Assembly: GCF_002970915.1 (NCBI RefSeq)
Contig: NZ_CP027190.1
Coordinates: 1,984,001 to 2,048,000, forward strand
Direction of reading: 5' to 3'
DNA from: Lactobacillus sp. CBA3605
GTDB lineage: Bacteria; Bacillota; Bacilli; Lactobacillales; Lactobacillaceae
DNA length: 64,000 nt
Shown piece after piece: positions 1-9,474 of the stretch. The stretch's first letter is position 1; each line of letters begins with the position of its first letter. The notes beneath the pieces are model-generated. The model saw nothing but the letters and a program-made list of their open reading frames with translations. It was not told the origin of the DNA and did no database searches. The position numbers and the translations under genes are program-made.

Positions 1-2
1 AG

Positions 3-704
3 TATTTGCATTCGAGTGAAGCTAAATTAACCGGTGAAACTGCCAGCAGTCGGACGTTTGTTGGCCTATTCACGCAGAACTTTAGTACCATCAGCAGTGG
101 GTTGTTGATGACATTAGAGTTAACCGTTATTTCAATTATTTTAGCCACTATCTTAGGCATGATTCTAGGCGTCTTAGGCGTGATGCCTGGCAAGCTGGGA
201 CCTGCAATTTCTAGTACGATTATTTATATTTTTCGCGGGATGCCATTAATGGTGTTGGCCTTCTTTATCTATATTGGTTTTCCAGATCTGATTGGGCATG
301 GGTTTAAAATCCCAGCCTTTATCGCTGGGATGGTGACGTTGATGCTGAACGAAGGCGCGTATACCGGGGCCTTTGTTAAAGGAGGTTTCCAAGCTGTTGA
401 TGACGGTCAGATGGAGGCGGCCCGTTCACTGGGGTTACCTTATTGGACTGCGATGCGCAAGGTCATCATGCCGCAAGGAATTCGTATTATGATTCCATCA
501 TTTATCAACCAATTTATTATTACGCTAAAGGATACGTCGATTTTATCGGTTATTGGGATTGTTGAATTAACCCAAACTGGGACGTTGATTATTGCTCGTA
601 ACTTTGAAGGGTTCAAAATCTGGTTAATGATTGCGATTATCTACTTAATTATTATTACCTTATTGACATGGTTATCGAATTGGGTTCAAAGGAGGTTAAG
701 CTAA
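3..704 (+). CDS. Amino-acid ABC transporter permease (5'-truncated by window edge)
   Basis: This is the inner-membrane permease subunit of a polar amino-acid (glutamine-type) ABC importer. Several hydrophobic segments run from about residue 30 to the C-terminus. The cytoplasmic EAA loop that docks the ATPase is visible as [17 protein letters not shown]. The frame is still open at base 3, and the TTG at position 6 has no ribosome site, so the real start lies upstream. In some lactobacilli the permease is fused to an extracellular binding domain, which cannot be judged here. The stop is 2 bases before the ATPase start, so the two genes form one operon. Confidence 0.88.
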   Translation, partial: YLHSSEAKLTGETASSRTFVGLFTQNFSTISSGLLMTLELTVISIILATILGMILGVLGVMPGKLGPAISSTIIYIFRGMPLMVLAFFIYIGFPDLIGHGFKIPAFIAGMVTLMLNEGAYTGAFVKGGFQAVDDGQMEAARSLGLPYWTAMRKVIMPQGIRIMIPSFINQFIITLKDTSILSVIGIVELTQTGTLIIARNFEGFKIWLMIAIIYLIIITLLTWLSNWVQRRLS

Positions 705-706
705 CA

Positions 707-1441
707 ATGGCTAAAGTCAGTGTGCAAGATTTACACAAAAGTTATGGGGATAACGAAGTCTTAAAAGGCCTGAATTTAGAGGTTCAGAATAATGAAGTTG
801 TTTGTATGATTGGGCCTTCTGGTTCGGGGAAAAGCACTTTTTTACGGTGCTTAAATGACTTAGAAGTCCCTAGCCAAGGTAAGGTTATCATTAGTGATTA
901 TGACTTATCTGATCGGGCAACGAATATTAACCTCGTGCGGGCTAATATTGGCATGGTGTTTCAACATTTTAATTTATTTCCACATTTAACCGTGCTACAA
1001 AATATTACGTTAGCGCCGATTCAACTCAAGAAAGCGACTAAGACGGCGGCTGAAACGGCCGCACGTAAGTTGCTGGATACGGTTGGTTTAGCAGATAAGG
1101 CGGATGCAATGCCACAATCATTATCCGGGGGGCAACAACAACGAGTTGCTATTGCTCGTGCCTTAGCGATGCAACCAAAAATCATGCTGTTTGACGAACC
1201 GACTTCAGCGTTGGATCCTGAAATGGTGGGCGATGTGTTAGACGTCATGAAAAAATTAGCGGCCAATGGGATGACGATGATTGTTGTCACGCATGAGATG
1301 GGATTTGCTAAAGAAGTCGCAGATCGCGTCGTCTTCATGGCCGATGGGTTAATTCAAGAAAGCGGGCGCCCAGCGGATATTTTTGATCATCCGCAAAGTC
1401 CACGGTTACAGGATTTCTTGAATAAAGTGATTAATGTTTAA
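707..1441 (+). CDS. glnQ: Amino-acid ABC transporter ATP-binding protein
   Basis: This is the cytoplasmic ATPase of a polar amino-acid importer and energises the permease just upstream. Walker [10 protein letters not shown] lies at residues 36-44, followed by the signature LSGGQQQR and Walker [15 protein letters not shown]. At 244 residues it has the usual length for the GlnQ/HisP group. I chose ATG 707 because AAAGGAGG stands just before it. An in-frame ATG at 668 lies inside the permease gene and has no ribosome site. Substrate (glutamine, glutamate, cystine or other) cannot be read from the ATPase. A terminator follows at 1463-1509. Confidence 0.9.
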   Translation: MAKVSVQDLHKSYGDNEVLKGLNLEVQNNEVVCMIGPSGSGKSTFLRCLNDLEVPSQGKVIISDYDLSDRATNINLVRANIGMVFQHFNLFPHLTVLQNITLAPIQLKKATKTAAETAARKLLDTVGLADKADAMPQSLSGGQQQRVAIARALAMQPKIMLFDEPTSALDPEMVGDVLDVMKKLAANGMTMIVVTHEMGFAKEVADRVVFMADGLIQESGRPADIFDHPQSPRLQDFLNKVINV

Positions 1442-1462
1442 TGGTCCCATGTTTCGGGAGTC

Positions 1463-1510
1463 AAAAAGGCAACTGGTGTTGAGCTTGGCTCAGTACCAGT
1501 TGCCTTTTTG
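1463..1510 (+). terminator. Rho-independent terminator after the amino-acid ABC operon
   Basis: Perfect 15-base arms at 1463-1477 and 1495-1509 (AAAAAGGCAACTGGT and its complement) with a 17-base loop and a terminal T-run. Confidence 0.88.
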
Positions 1511-1758
1511 TGGAAAATATAATGAGGATGATTTTTAAGGGAAACTAAGCCGTGAAATTTTGTGGCTAAACTGCTCAGCTGTTTTGATAAGGGCCCCGTT
1601 TTAGCAAATGTGAGGAATACTTGTAGCAGATCGTTATCTAACATGACTTCAGTTCCTAGGATACATTATCTGTATACTAGCATGTTTAATTAGTAATTTT
1701 CAATTCACGAGTTTGTCTTTATACTAAGGCCATCCAGTTCAGGAAAGGTTTGATATAA

Positions 1759-2625
1759 ATGATAAAAACTCCAACGATTAAATTAAATGATGGTAATGAA
1801 ATTCCGGCAATGGGCTTTGGCACTTTTTAGATTCCGAATGATGGTTCAACGTACAAAGCAGTTAGACAAGCGTTAGTCCTTGGTTATCGACATATTGATA
1901 CAGCTGTGGCCTATTTTAATGAAGCCGAAGTGGGGCAAGCTATTCGAGATAGTCAGATTCCCCGTGACCAGATTTGGGTAACTAGTAAGCTTTGGTTACA
2001 AGACTATGGTTTTGAAGCGGCAACGAAAGCCATCGATCGGTCACTTGAAAAATTAGGGTTAGACTACTTAGATTTATATTTGATTCATCAACCCTATGGT
2101 GACGTTCCTGGTGCTTGGCGAGCCATGGAAGAAGCGAAACAAGCGGGTAAAATCAGGTCGATTGGTGTTTCAAATATGACACCCAAAATTTGGTCAGAAT
2201 TTGTGCCAAAGTTCGCAACGATGCCAGCAGTTAATCAAGTTGAATTTAATCCATATTTTCAGCAGACTGCGCTACGACAAATCTTGAAAAAAAGTGATGT
2301 TCGATTAGAAGCGTGGGCGCCTTTAGGTCAAGGTGATCAGCGCCTAATGACCGATCCAGTTATCACGAAAATAGCGACCAACTATCACAAAGATGTCGGA
2401 CAAATAATTTTACGATTTGAATATCAAAGCAATGTTATTGTCTTTCCTAAATCTGTTCATCGTGAACGAATTAAGACTAACTTGAATATCTTTGATTTTG
2501 AATTGACCGGTGATGAGATGAATCAGATTAAACACCTTGATAAAAATCAGGGGCAACATGATCCTGATGCTCCAGGAGTTTCAGCCATATTATTGTCTGC
2601 ATTTGATGTCCATTCGAATGATTAG
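1759..2625 (+). pseudogene. Aldo/keto reductase interrupted by a premature TAG
   Basis: The reading frame encodes an aldo/keto reductase of the 2,5-diketo-gluconate reductase type, an NADPH-dependent carbonyl reductase. It starts at ATG 1759 and would be 288 residues. Codon 24 (1828-1830) is TAG, in the conserved N-terminal motif GFGTF-stop-IPND where the family usually has Gln (CAG), so one C-to-T change explains it. The rest of the frame is intact, with the motifs DLYLIHQP and SIGVSNM and the C-terminal NADPH-binding region. A product restarting at an internal ATG (1906) would lack the first strand and the catalytic Asp/Tyr region, so it is probably inactive. The decay looks very recent. 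A sequencing error or readthrough is the alternative. Confidence 0.82.
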
Positions 2626-2653
2626 AATAATACAAAATGTGAGGGATTGAGAA

Positions 2654-3367
2654 ATGGCAAAAGTTTTTATTACTGGTTCAACGGATGGTCTTGGGCTATT
2701 AACCGCTCAGAAGTTAATTTCGATGGGAAATGAAGTTGTGTTGCATGCACGTAATCAGCGAAGAGCTAGTGATGTACACAAAAAATTACCAGGTGCGAAG
2801 GTTCTGATTGGTGATCTTGGTAATCAGAATGAGGTTGAAGTTTTAGCAAAACAAATGAATGGGATAGGGCGCTTTGACACGATTATCCATAATGCCGGTA
2901 TCGCCGTGGATGATCCACAGCTTATTTTTCGTGTTAATGTCATCGCACCGTACTTGTTAACCGTCTTAGCTCGTCAACCAAAACGGTTGGTCTATGTTTC
3001 ATCTAGCATGCATCGTGGTAGTACTTTTGATGTTAATCATTTAGCCCAAACAACGGACTACTCAGCATCTAAACTACAGGTTTTAATGTTAGCTAAAGCA
3101 ATCGCACGACTGTGGCCGACTGTTGCAACTAATACGGTAGATCCTGGCTGGGTGCCAACTAAAATGGGTGGTCGCGGGGCCAGTGATAATCTAGAACAAG
3201 GCTATGCAGGCCAGGTTTGGTTAGCAACGACAGCCGATTCGTCGCTAACTGGCCAATATTTATATCATTCACAACCTAGTAGATATGATCAGCGCGCTGA
3301 TAACGTTGAGCTACAGTCACAACTTTTAAAGCAATTAAAAGAGATTACGGGTATCTCGTTGGCGTAG
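2654..3367 (+). CDS. Short-chain dehydrogenase/reductase
   Basis: This is an NAD(P)-dependent oxidoreductase of the classical SDR family. The Rossmann motif TGSTDGLG stands near residue 7, the structural NAG motif (HNAGIAV) about residue 79, the catalytic Ser in VSSSMH, and YSASK as the YxxxK catalytic pair. At 237 residues it has normal length. The ribosome site GAGGGATTGAGAA precedes ATG 2654. It lies 28 bases after the broken aldo/keto reductase, so the two probably shared a transcript. Substrate is unknown. A terminator follows. Confidence 0.85.
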   Translation: MAKVFITGSTDGLGLLTAQKLISMGNEVVLHARNQRRASDVHKKLPGAKVLIGDLGNQNEVEVLAKQMNGIGRFDTIIHNAGIAVDDPQLIFRVNVIAPYLLTVLARQPKRLVYVSSSMHRGSTFDVNHLAQTTDYSASKLQVLMLAKAIARLWPTVATNTVDPGWVPTKMGGRGASDNLEQGYAGQVWLATTADSSLTGQYLYHSQPSRYDQRADNVELQSQLLKQLKEITGISLA

Positions 3368-3389
3368 TTTTTAATAGCGTCAGTTCTGA

Positions 3390-3430
3390 ACGACTTCATT
3401 TTGGTGTTTTACCAAAATAAGGTCGTTTTT
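3390..3430 (+). terminator. Terminator after the SDR gene
   Basis: A stem of ACGACTTCATTTTGGT with ACCAAAATAAGGTCGT (two mismatches) is followed by TTTTT. Confidence 0.8.
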
Positions 3431-3480
3431 GGTATTTTTTATATAGTAGGTAATCGTAATTTTCGTTATTAAATTGAGGT

Positions 3481-3540
3481 GAAAAACCACTATGAGTTAT
3501 TAGCTGACTGGTTCTAAGTCAGCTAATAACTCATAGTGGT
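3481..3540 (-). terminator. Terminator of the minus-strand LURP-one-like gene
   Basis: Perfect 23-base arms at 3486-3508 and 3518-3540 with a 9-base loop. Read on the minus strand the hairpin is followed by TTTTTC (3485-3480), so it ends the gene at 3565. Confidence 0.82.
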
Positions 3541-3564
3541 AGTCAGATCGTCTTAAGCTAGCGG

Positions 3565-4137
3565 TTACTTGATTGGTTTGGATAAGTCACCTTGGTGGGG
3601 ATGCAGCGTATAGTTACTTTCACCGAAAGTGACATGATAGCCTTCAGTTGTCGTGCGTTGCCGATCACGATTAGTTGGTTTACGCCAATGGTCTAAGATA
3701 GCGGCAATGCAAATACAGAGGGGCTCCGTGACTTGATCGGTAATGGTCAGTTCGAAAGCTTCGCCATTAGTTGTGACGACCGGTCGCATGGTCATGACCA
3801 GTTCAGTACCGTGATAAATGCGATAACTTTCGGTGTTCAAGCTGCCCATAATAATCCAACGTAATTTACGAACGTAAATCATTTCATGCCAAAAGCCAAA
3901 TGTGCGACTAATGGAGCCGACGTTTTGACGATTATAATATAAATCAAACTTTGGCAAAATACCGAGTGAAGTTTGCTTAATTTCGGCGAGAAGTTCACCT
4001 TGAATGGCATAGAGGCTGAGGGCGTCTTGACGACGGCCCCAACGACCGACAAGCAAGTAATGTGATTGGTCATGCGCATCACGAATGACCCGCGCGCCTT
4101 TAGCAAAACTGTTACGGCTGAAATATAGTTGACGCAT
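3565..4137 (-). CDS. LURP-one-related (YxjI-like) protein
   Basis: This is a 190-residue soluble protein resembling the LURP-one-related/YxjI family, whose tubby-like beta-barrel fold is built from repeated short strands. The family pattern is visible as repeated phrases of the type LLVGRWGRRQDALSLYAIQG, then SLGILPKFDLYY and RTFGFWHEMIYVRK. No catalytic motif or signal peptide is seen, and the role in bacteria is not established. ATG 4137 is preceded by GAGGG at good spacing. It lies 24 bases downstream of the Cof-type phosphatase and may be cotranscribed with it. The assignment rests on motif recall. Confidence 0.6.
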   Translation of the reverse strand: MRQLYFSRNSFAKGARVIRDAHDQSHYLLVGRWGRRQDALSLYAIQGELLAEIKQTSLGILPKFDLYYNRQNVGSISRTFGFWHEMIYVRKLRWIIMGSLNTESYRIYHGTELVMTMRPVVTTNGEAFELTITDQVTEPLCICIAAILDHWRKPTNRDRQRTTTEGYHVTFGESNYTLHPHQGDLSKPIK

Positions 4138-4161
4138 GTCAAACCCTCATTTCCCATTTAA

Positions 4162-5031
4162 CTAGTTCTGCGCTAGTACGGCCAAGATGGCTTTACCAAC
4201 ACCATCGTTCACGTTAGTGTCTGTGACATGATTGGCAAGTTGCTTAACTTCCGTAGTTGCATTGCCCATCGCATAACTGGTGCCAGCTAATTTTAGCATG
4301 GAAACATCGTTATTGTTGTCACCAATCGCCATCACATTGGTCATCGGGGTATTCAACATATTGGCATAGCGTTCAACCGCAATCCCTTTTTGGGCATTGA
4401 TATTATTGATTTCAATATTTGACCGGGAAGACGAGGTGATTTTAATGGAAGAATGTTTGGCTAGTAGGTCAGCCGATAATGGTTGTAGCTCTTTTGGCCC
4501 AGCCTGACTAAAAGTAATAATTTTCATGACGTGATTTTTGGGATCATCTAACAAGGCATTATAATCGTCGACATAATTAATATCCATTAATTCTAGGCGA
4601 GCCGAAGCGAGTGACACCGCAATTTTAAACGATGTGTCAGGATTTAAGTTCGTCAATAAGTGGGCAATTTCTTCGATACGTTTGGCTTTGTTATTAGAAT
4701 AGACCCCATCATTGCCAACCACTTCAAAGTAATAGCCACGCGCAGTTAACGTATGGAAAATGGCGCGGGCAACCGTTTTGGTGATGGGCACCATATCTAG
4801 CATTTTACCGGAAGCATCAAATACTTCGGCGCCGTTTAAGGTGATTAGTGGCGCGGTAATCCCTTGAGCTGCTAGTAAGGGTTGCGCTTCAGAGTAGCGA
4901 CGACCGGTTGAAACAATGAAATGGACGCCTTGCTGCTGAGCTTTCAGAATTGCTTGTGCGTTAAAATCAGAAACCGTCATTTCGTTATTTAACAAAGTAC
5001 CATCCATGTCAGAAGCGATAATCGAAATCAT
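4162..5031 (-). CDS. Cof-type HAD-superfamily phosphatase
   Basis: This is a cytoplasmic phosphatase of the Cof/YidA group, acting on sugar phosphates or similar small phosphoesters. HAD motif I is DMDGTLLNN at residues 8-16, motif II STGRR near residue 41, and motif III/IV GDNNNDVSML near residue 235, so all catalytic residues are present. At 289 residues it has typical length. A second family member lies at 20520. The ribosome site AAGGATG precedes ATG 5031. The substrate cannot be read from sequence. Confidence 0.87.
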   Translation of the reverse strand: MISIIASDMDGTLLNNEMTVSDFNAQAILKAQQQGVHFIVSTGRRYSEAQPLLAAQGITAPLITLNGAEVFDASGKMLDMVPITKTVARAIFHTLTARGYYFEVVGNDGVYSNNKAKRIEEIAHLLTNLNPDTSFKIAVSLASARLELMDINYVDDYNALLDDPKNHVMKIITFSQAGPKELQPLSADLLAKHSSIKITSSSRSNIEINNINAQKGIAVERYANMLNTPMTNVMAIGDNNNDVSMLKLAGTSYAMGNATTEVKQLANHVTDTNVNDGVGKAILAVLAQN

Positions 5032-5146
5032 GTTGTCACATCCTTAATTTTATTAATAACCCTATTCTAACATGTTTAAATCGGAATTCAGAATTATTAT
5101 CATTAGCGGTTTTGAGTATGCTACAATAATGCAAGAGGTGTTAAGG

Positions 5147-5839
5147 ATGAAAGCGTTTATTCATACTGACTGGTGGGACGTCTTAGAACCTGAATTTGAG
5201 CAGCCTTACTATCAGCAATTACACAAATTTTTAAAAGCAGAATATCGAACTAAAAATATCCATCCAGATATGTATAATATCTTTCAAGCTTTTGAATGGA
5301 CATCCTTTGCGGAAACTAAAGTCGTGATTTTAGGCCAGGATCCTTATCATGGTCCTAACCAAGCACACGGGTTAAGCTTTTCAGTTTTACCCGGTGTACC
5401 TGTGCCGCCATCGTTGGTTAATATTTATAAAGAATTACAAACGGATGTCGGCTGCACACCGGTTAACCATGGTTATTTAGAGTCGTGGGCCAAGCAGGGC
5501 GTGCTCCTGTTGAATTCCGTGTTAACTGTCCAAAATGGGGTTGCTTTTTCGCATGCTGGTAAAGGGTGGGAACGGCTAACAGATGTTGCCATTCAACGGT
5601 TATCCGCGCGGCCAACCCCAGTAGTCTTCATTCTTTGGGGCAAAGCCGCACGTTCAAAAATCAAGCTGATTGATACAGCGACTAATGTGGTGTTACAAGC
5701 GCCTCATCCGAGTCCGTTATCTGCTTATCGTGGCTTTTTTGGATCAAAACCATTTTCTAAAACGAATTTGGCTTTGACATCTTTCGGGGAGCAACCCATT
5801 GATTGGCAACTTCCCGCTCAAGTCAGTCTTAAAAACTAA
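5147..5839 (+). CDS. ung: Uracil-DNA glycosylase
   Basis: Removes uracil from DNA, the first step of base-excision repair. The water-activating loop GQDPYH is at residues 63-68 with Asp65 as the catalytic residue, and the C-terminal [13 protein letters not shown] carries the catalytic His and the DNA-intercalation loop. The product is 230 residues, normal for family 1 UDG. I chose ATG 5147 because AAGAGGTG stands 6-7 bases before it. An upstream ATG at 5072 adds 25 residues without homology and overlaps the TACAAT -10-like box at 5122. pta follows after 26 bases. Confidence 0.95.
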   Translation: MKAFIHTDWWDVLEPEFEQPYYQQLHKFLKAEYRTKNIHPDMYNIFQAFEWTSFAETKVVILGQDPYHGPNQAHGLSFSVLPGVPVPPSLVNIYKELQTDVGCTPVNHGYLESWAKQGVLLLNSVLTVQNGVAFSHAGKGWERLTDVAIQRLSARPTPVVFILWGKAARSKIKLIDTATNVVLQAPHPSPLSAYRGFFGSKPFSKTNLALTSFGEQPIDWQLPAQVSLKN

Positions 5840-5865
5840 TTAATTAATTTATTGGAGGTCATCGC

Positions 5866-6846
5866 ATGGATTTATTTACAGCATTGGCACAAAAGATTAC
5901 TGGTAAGCATCAAACGATTGTTTTCCCTGAAGGAACGGAACCCCGAATTGTTGGAGCTGCGGCTCGCTTAGCAACTGATGGGTTAGTAACGCCGATTGTG
6001 TTAGGAAATACAGCACAGGTTCAAGCTGTGGCAACGGATTTAAAGGTGGATTTAACGGGTGTGCAGGTTTTAGACCCCGCTACTTATCCCGCTGCAGATA
6101 AAAAAGCCATGTTAGATGCGTTAGTCGCACGGCGTAAAGGCAAGAATACGCCGGAACAAGCTGCTGAGATGCTTAAAGATGAAAATTACTTTGGGACGAT
6201 GTTAGTTTATTTGGGCCAAGCTGATGGGATGGTTTCTGGCGCAGTTCACCCCACTGGTGATACCGTTCGGCCGGCATTGCAAATTATTAAAACGAAACCC
6301 GGGTCGCATCGAATTAGTGGCGCGTTTATTATGCAAAAAGGTGACGAACGGTATGTTTTTGCGGACTGTGCGATTAATATTGATCCAGATGCCGATACAT
6401 TAGCTGAGATTGCCTTACAAAGTGCGCACACGGCTAAAGTGTTCGATATTGACCCTAAAGTGGCGATGCTAAGCTTTTCAACTAAGGGTTCTGCTAAGGG
6501 TGATGCGGTTACTAAGGTGCAAGCAGCAACCGCTAAAGTGCAAGCAGCAGCTCCGGACTTAGCCGTTGATGGCGAGTTACAATTTGATGCTGCCCTAGTT
6601 GAAAAGGTCGGGTTACAAAAAGCACCAGACTCTAAAGTAGCTGGGCATGCCAATGTCTTTGTCTTTCCAGAATTACAAGCTGGGAATATTGGCTACAAAA
6701 TTGCGCAACGGTTAGGCGGTTTTGAAGCCGTGGGGCCAATCTTACAAGGCTTGAACAAGCCAGTGTCTGATTTGTCACGTGGTGCCAGCGAAGAAGATGT
6801 TTATAAAGTGGCAATTATTACTGCAGCACAAGGCTTAGAAGCCTAA
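5866..6846 (+). CDS. pta: Phosphate acetyltransferase
   Basis: Interconverts acetyl-CoA and acetyl-phosphate in the acetate branch and supplies acetyl-phosphate or acetyl-CoA depending on growth. At 326 residues it is the short single-domain PTA type of Firmicutes. The family phrases SGAVHPTGDTVRPALQ and ISGAFIM are present, with a C-terminal LSRGAS motif. GGAGG stands before ATG 5866. Closely spaced with ung, and followed by a hairpin at 6857-6906. Confidence 0.93.
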   Translation: MDLFTALAQKITGKHQTIVFPEGTEPRIVGAAARLATDGLVTPIVLGNTAQVQAVATDLKVDLTGVQVLDPATYPAADKKAMLDALVARRKGKNTPEQAAEMLKDENYFGTMLVYLGQADGMVSGAVHPTGDTVRPALQIIKTKPGSHRISGAFIMQKGDERYVFADCAINIDPDADTLAEIALQSAHTAKVFDIDPKVAMLSFSTKGSAKGDAVTKVQAATAKVQAAAPDLAVDGELQFDAALVEKVGLQKAPDSKVAGHANVFVFPELQAGNIGYKIAQRLGGFEAVGPILQGLNKPVSDLSRGASEEDVYKVAIITAAQGLEA

Positions 6847-6856
6847 TTATTAGTTA

Positions 6857-6906
6857 AGCGGGAGAAACTCCGGAGCTTGTGCTTTGAAGTTACTCGCGTT
6901 TTTTTT
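6857..6906 (+). terminator. Probable terminator after pta
   Basis: AGCGGGAGAAACT (6857-6869) pairs with AGTTACTCGCGTT (6888-6900) with two mismatches and is followed by a run of T. Confidence 0.6.
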
Positions 6907-6953
6907 ATAATGATAGTAAGCAATTAACATGAATGGAGGCACTTAATAACGTG

Positions 6954-7415
6954 ATGGAATCAGTAACAGTCACGTCACCCGATCAAACGATGCAACTTGG
7001 TGCCAAACTGGGCCAAATGGTACAACCGGGTGACTTAATTTTATTAGATGGTGATTTGGGTGCCGGCAAAACGACCTTTACTAAGGGATTAGCCAAGGGT
7101 TTAGGCATTGATCGCAATGTTAAAAGTCCAACGTTTACCTTGATTCGAGAATATCATCAGGGTCGACTACCGCTTTATCATATGGATATTTATCGACTTG
7201 AAGACGGGGGCGCTGAAGATCTTGGTCTCGACGAATACTTTGATGGTGACGGCGTCAGTGTGGTCGAATGGTCTGAATTTATTCAAGATATATTGCCGGC
7301 AACTTATTTACGAATTGCTTTAAAGCGTTCAGAAGCGACGGATGAACAGCGAACGATTACGTTAATGCCACAAGGAACGTATTATCAAAAGTTGGTTGAG
7401 CAATTAGAGGGGTGA
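6954..7415 (+). CDS. tsaE: tRNA threonylcarbamoyladenosine biosynthesis ATPase TsaE
   Basis: This is the small ATPase of the TsaBDE complex that makes t6A37 in ANN-decoding tRNAs. Walker A GDLGAGKTT is at residues 33-41, KSPTFTLIREY is the family switch region, and VVEWSEF is a typical late motif. The start is uncertain. GGAGG at 6935-6939 suits GTG 6951 or ATG 6954, whereas the ATG at 6933 overlaps that ribosome site and is unlikely. The product is 153 residues. The GNAT gene follows almost directly. Confidence 0.9.
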   Translation: MESVTVTSPDQTMQLGAKLGQMVQPGDLILLDGDLGAGKTTFTKGLAKGLGIDRNVKSPTFTLIREYHQGRLPLYHMDIYRLEDGGAEDLGLDEYFDGDGVSVVEWSEFIQDILPATYLRIALKRSEATDEQRTITLMPQGTYYQKLVEQLEG

Positions 7416-7424
7416 GTGACAACC

Positions 7425-7940
7425 ATGACAGCAACAGTTGTTGATGTTCGTCCGGCAGAAGCGGCCGATGCGGGACAATTATTGGCGTTATTGATGCAAT
7501 TAGCAACCGAATCCAATACGTTTACGGTGGATGATGGTCTGGGAGAATTAAGTGAAGCGGATGAACGTCAGCAGATTGAACAAATTACGCGCACGACGAC
7601 GAATACGATTTTTGTGGCCGCTTTGGGCGATCAATTAATTGGCATTGGCACAGTTCAAGCGACGGACGCCCTCATTAAACAACAGGGTGAAGTTGGTGTC
7701 GCGGTTTTAAAACAATATTGGGGCGCTGGTTTAGGGACCGCTTTGGTTGAAGAGTTGATGACCTGGTTTCGTGATTTTAGTACCTTAAAACAACTGACCT
7801 TAACTGTTCAAACTAGAAATCACCGGGCAGTGAAACTTTACCAACGACTTGGCTTTAAACAAGTGTTACCAACGCCGTATGAAGTAGTTGATCCGACGGG
7901 GAAAAAGGTCTTGGCCGTAGATATGACATTGGACCTCTAA
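7425..7940 (+). CDS. GNAT-family N-acetyltransferase
   Basis: An acetyl-CoA-dependent acyltransferase of 171 residues with a single GNAT domain. The pyrophosphate-binding stretch is seen as LKQYWGAGLGTALVEELM, and the late motif NHRAVKLYQRLGFKQV is typical. ATG 7425 follows AGAGGGGTG. It lies 9 bases after tsaE in the same operon, where a GNAT is often found. It is not RimI by close inspection, because the first half is divergent, so the substrate is left open. Confidence 0.82.
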   Translation: MTATVVDVRPAEAADAGQLLALLMQLATESNTFTVDDGLGELSEADERQQIEQITRTTTNTIFVAALGDQLIGIGTVQATDALIKQQGEVGVAVLKQYWGAGLGTALVEELMTWFRDFSTLKQLTLTVQTRNHRAVKLYQRLGFKQVLPTPYEVVDPTGKKVLAVDMTLDL

Positions 7941-7978
7941 AAATAGCCGATTTCCATGTGGTCAGTAACTTTTAGGCG

Positions 7979-8010
7979 TAAAAAAAGAGCTTGGATTGGC
8001 TTCCAAACTC
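7979..8010 (-). terminator. Terminator of the minus-strand exonuclease gene
   Basis: Read on the minus strand, GAGTTTGGA and TCCAAGCTC form the stem, followed by a T-run (7986-7979). The same stem and loop pattern recurs at 53452-53480. Confidence 0.78.
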
Positions 8011-8026
8011 ATCATTGTGACGGCGA

Positions 8027-8563
8027 TTAACCCTGAACACGAACGAACGGTTTCAGTCGATCAGTCCCAAATTGGTTGGCTTCACTTAATAGGATGTTCG
8101 CGCAAGCTAAACTATCATCTAACGCATTATGATGATGTTGTAAGTCGATATCTAAGGCGCGACACATGGTATCGAGTTTATGGTTGGGCAGTTCAGGAAA
8201 GAACTGTTTACTTGTCTTAACAGTATCCATTGATAGGTATTGCGGTGCGCCAATACTATAGTGCGCCAAGGTCTGGCGCAGTACGCCAGTATCAAAAGGC
8301 GCATTGTGGGCAACGACTAATTGGTCGCGTTGAAAGAACGGCTGAATATGATCCCAAATTGCGGGAAATTTTGGTGCTGTGGCAACGTCCGTTTCATGGA
8401 TGCCATGAATTTGGACATTGCGCCAAAAAAAGTCGCTTTCAGGCTTGATCAAAGAATAAAATTCATCAACAATTTGGTTATTACGAACAATGGTTAACGC
8501 TAATGAGCAGGCACTATCCCGTTTCGCATTAGCGGTTTCAAAGTCCATGGCAACAAAATTCAA
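8027..8563 (-). CDS. DEDDh 3'-5' exonuclease (DnaQ/epsilon-like)
   Basis: A stand-alone proofreading-type exonuclease domain. The DEDDh residues are visible: D and E in AMDFETAN (motif Exo I), D in VAHNAPFDTGVL (Exo II), and H and D in HNALDDSLAC (Exo III). The product is 178 residues from TTG 8563, which has AGGTGG five bases upstream. The longer frame from ATG 8578 has no ribosome site. Stand-alone enzymes of this type usually degrade single-stranded DNA or RNA ends. Another nuclease, ExoIII-like, is its neighbour and is probably in the same transcript. Confidence 0.85.
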   Translation of the reverse strand: MNFVAMDFETANAKRDSACSLALTIVRNNQIVDEFYSLIKPESDFFWRNVQIHGIHETDVATAPKFPAIWDHIQPFFQRDQLVVAHNAPFDTGVLRQTLAHYSIGAPQYLSMDTVKTSKQFFPELPNHKLDTMCRALDIDLQHHHNALDDSLACANILLSEANQFGTDRLKPFVRVQG

Positions 8564-8628
8564 ATGGGCCACCTGCATTTCTTGAGAGTTATGTCGTTAT
8601 ATTACTGTGATTGTGCCTTAAATTCAAG

Positions 8629-9396
8629 TCATGGGTTTGGTGATAAGCGGACGGTTAGTTCAACGGGACAGTGATCAGAACCAAAAACCTGGGTTAAAAT
8701 TCTGGCATTGATTAAACGGTCAGCTAATTGGTTAGCCGTGATAAAATAATCAATGCGCCAGCCAGCATTGGTATCGCGGGCATGGAAGCGATAACTCCAC
8801 CAAGAGTATTGATCAGTCTGGTCGGGATAAAAATACCGGAACGTATCGGTATAGCCACTAGCCAGTAAGTTATGAAAGGCTTGCCGTTCAGTATCGGTGA
8901 AGCCGGCGCTGTCATGATTGGTCCGCCAATTTTTTAAATCAATATTTTCATGGGCCACGTTGAGATCACCACATAGAATAATTGGTTTTAAGGCATTCAA
9001 GCGGTTGAGATAAGTCAAAAAAGCGATGTCCCAAGTTTGACGATAGGCCAAGCGTTTTAAGCCCGTGCCAGAATTTGGTGTGTAGCAGGTGATCAGATAG
9101 TAATCAGCGTATTCTAGTGTGATGACGCGGCCTTCAGTATCGTGTTCTGGGTTGCCAATGCCATAGGTCACCTGTAAGGGCGTATGCTTCGTGAAAATAG
9201 CGGTACCAGAGTAGCCCTTACGGTCGGCATAATTCCAGTATTGTTCATACCCCGGCGTGGCTAGGTCGATTTGGCCGGCTTGTAACTTGGTTTCTTGTAC
9301 GCAGAAAAAATCAGCATCTAGTTGCTTAAAAGTGGTCATAAAGCCGTGTTTAACCGCGGCCCGCAGACCATTAACATTCCAAGAAATGAGTTTCAT
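8629..9396 (-). CDS. exoA: Exodeoxyribonuclease III / AP endonuclease
   Basis: A base-excision-repair AP endonuclease with 3'-5' exonuclease activity (XthA/ExoA family). The magnesium-binding Glu is in CVQETKLQ, with GDLNVAHENIDL, GWRIDYF and the catalytic His in GSDHCPVEL. At 255 residues it is the full family length. ATG 9396 follows AAAGGCG. It acts downstream of uracil-DNA glycosylase, which lies 3.5 kb away. Confidence 0.93.
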   Translation of the reverse strand: MKLISWNVNGLRAAVKHGFMTTFKQLDADFFCVQETKLQAGQIDLATPGYEQYWNYADRKGYSGTAIFTKHTPLQVTYGIGNPEHDTEGRVITLEYADYYLITCYTPNSGTGLKRLAYRQTWDIAFLTYLNRLNALKPIILCGDLNVAHENIDLKNWRTNHDSAGFTDTERQAFHNLLASGYTDTFRYFYPDQTDQYSWWSYRFHARDTNAGWRIDYFITANQLADRLINARILTQVFGSDHCPVELTVRLSPNP

Positions 9397-9474
9397 CGTT
9401 TAAATCAACGCCTTTCGATTGGTTTGAATAAGTTAATTGTACCGCATTTCGGCATTTAAAATGGAGGATTCGAT

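Noticed and set aside
1438..1644. A 68-codon minus-strand ORF
   Set aside because: It crosses the terminator at 1463-1509 and has no ribosome site or recognisable protein pattern.
7996..8448. Plus-strand ORFs of 74 and 72 codons
   Set aside because: Both lie antisense to the DEDDh exonuclease, whose catalytic motifs are all in frame on the minus strand.
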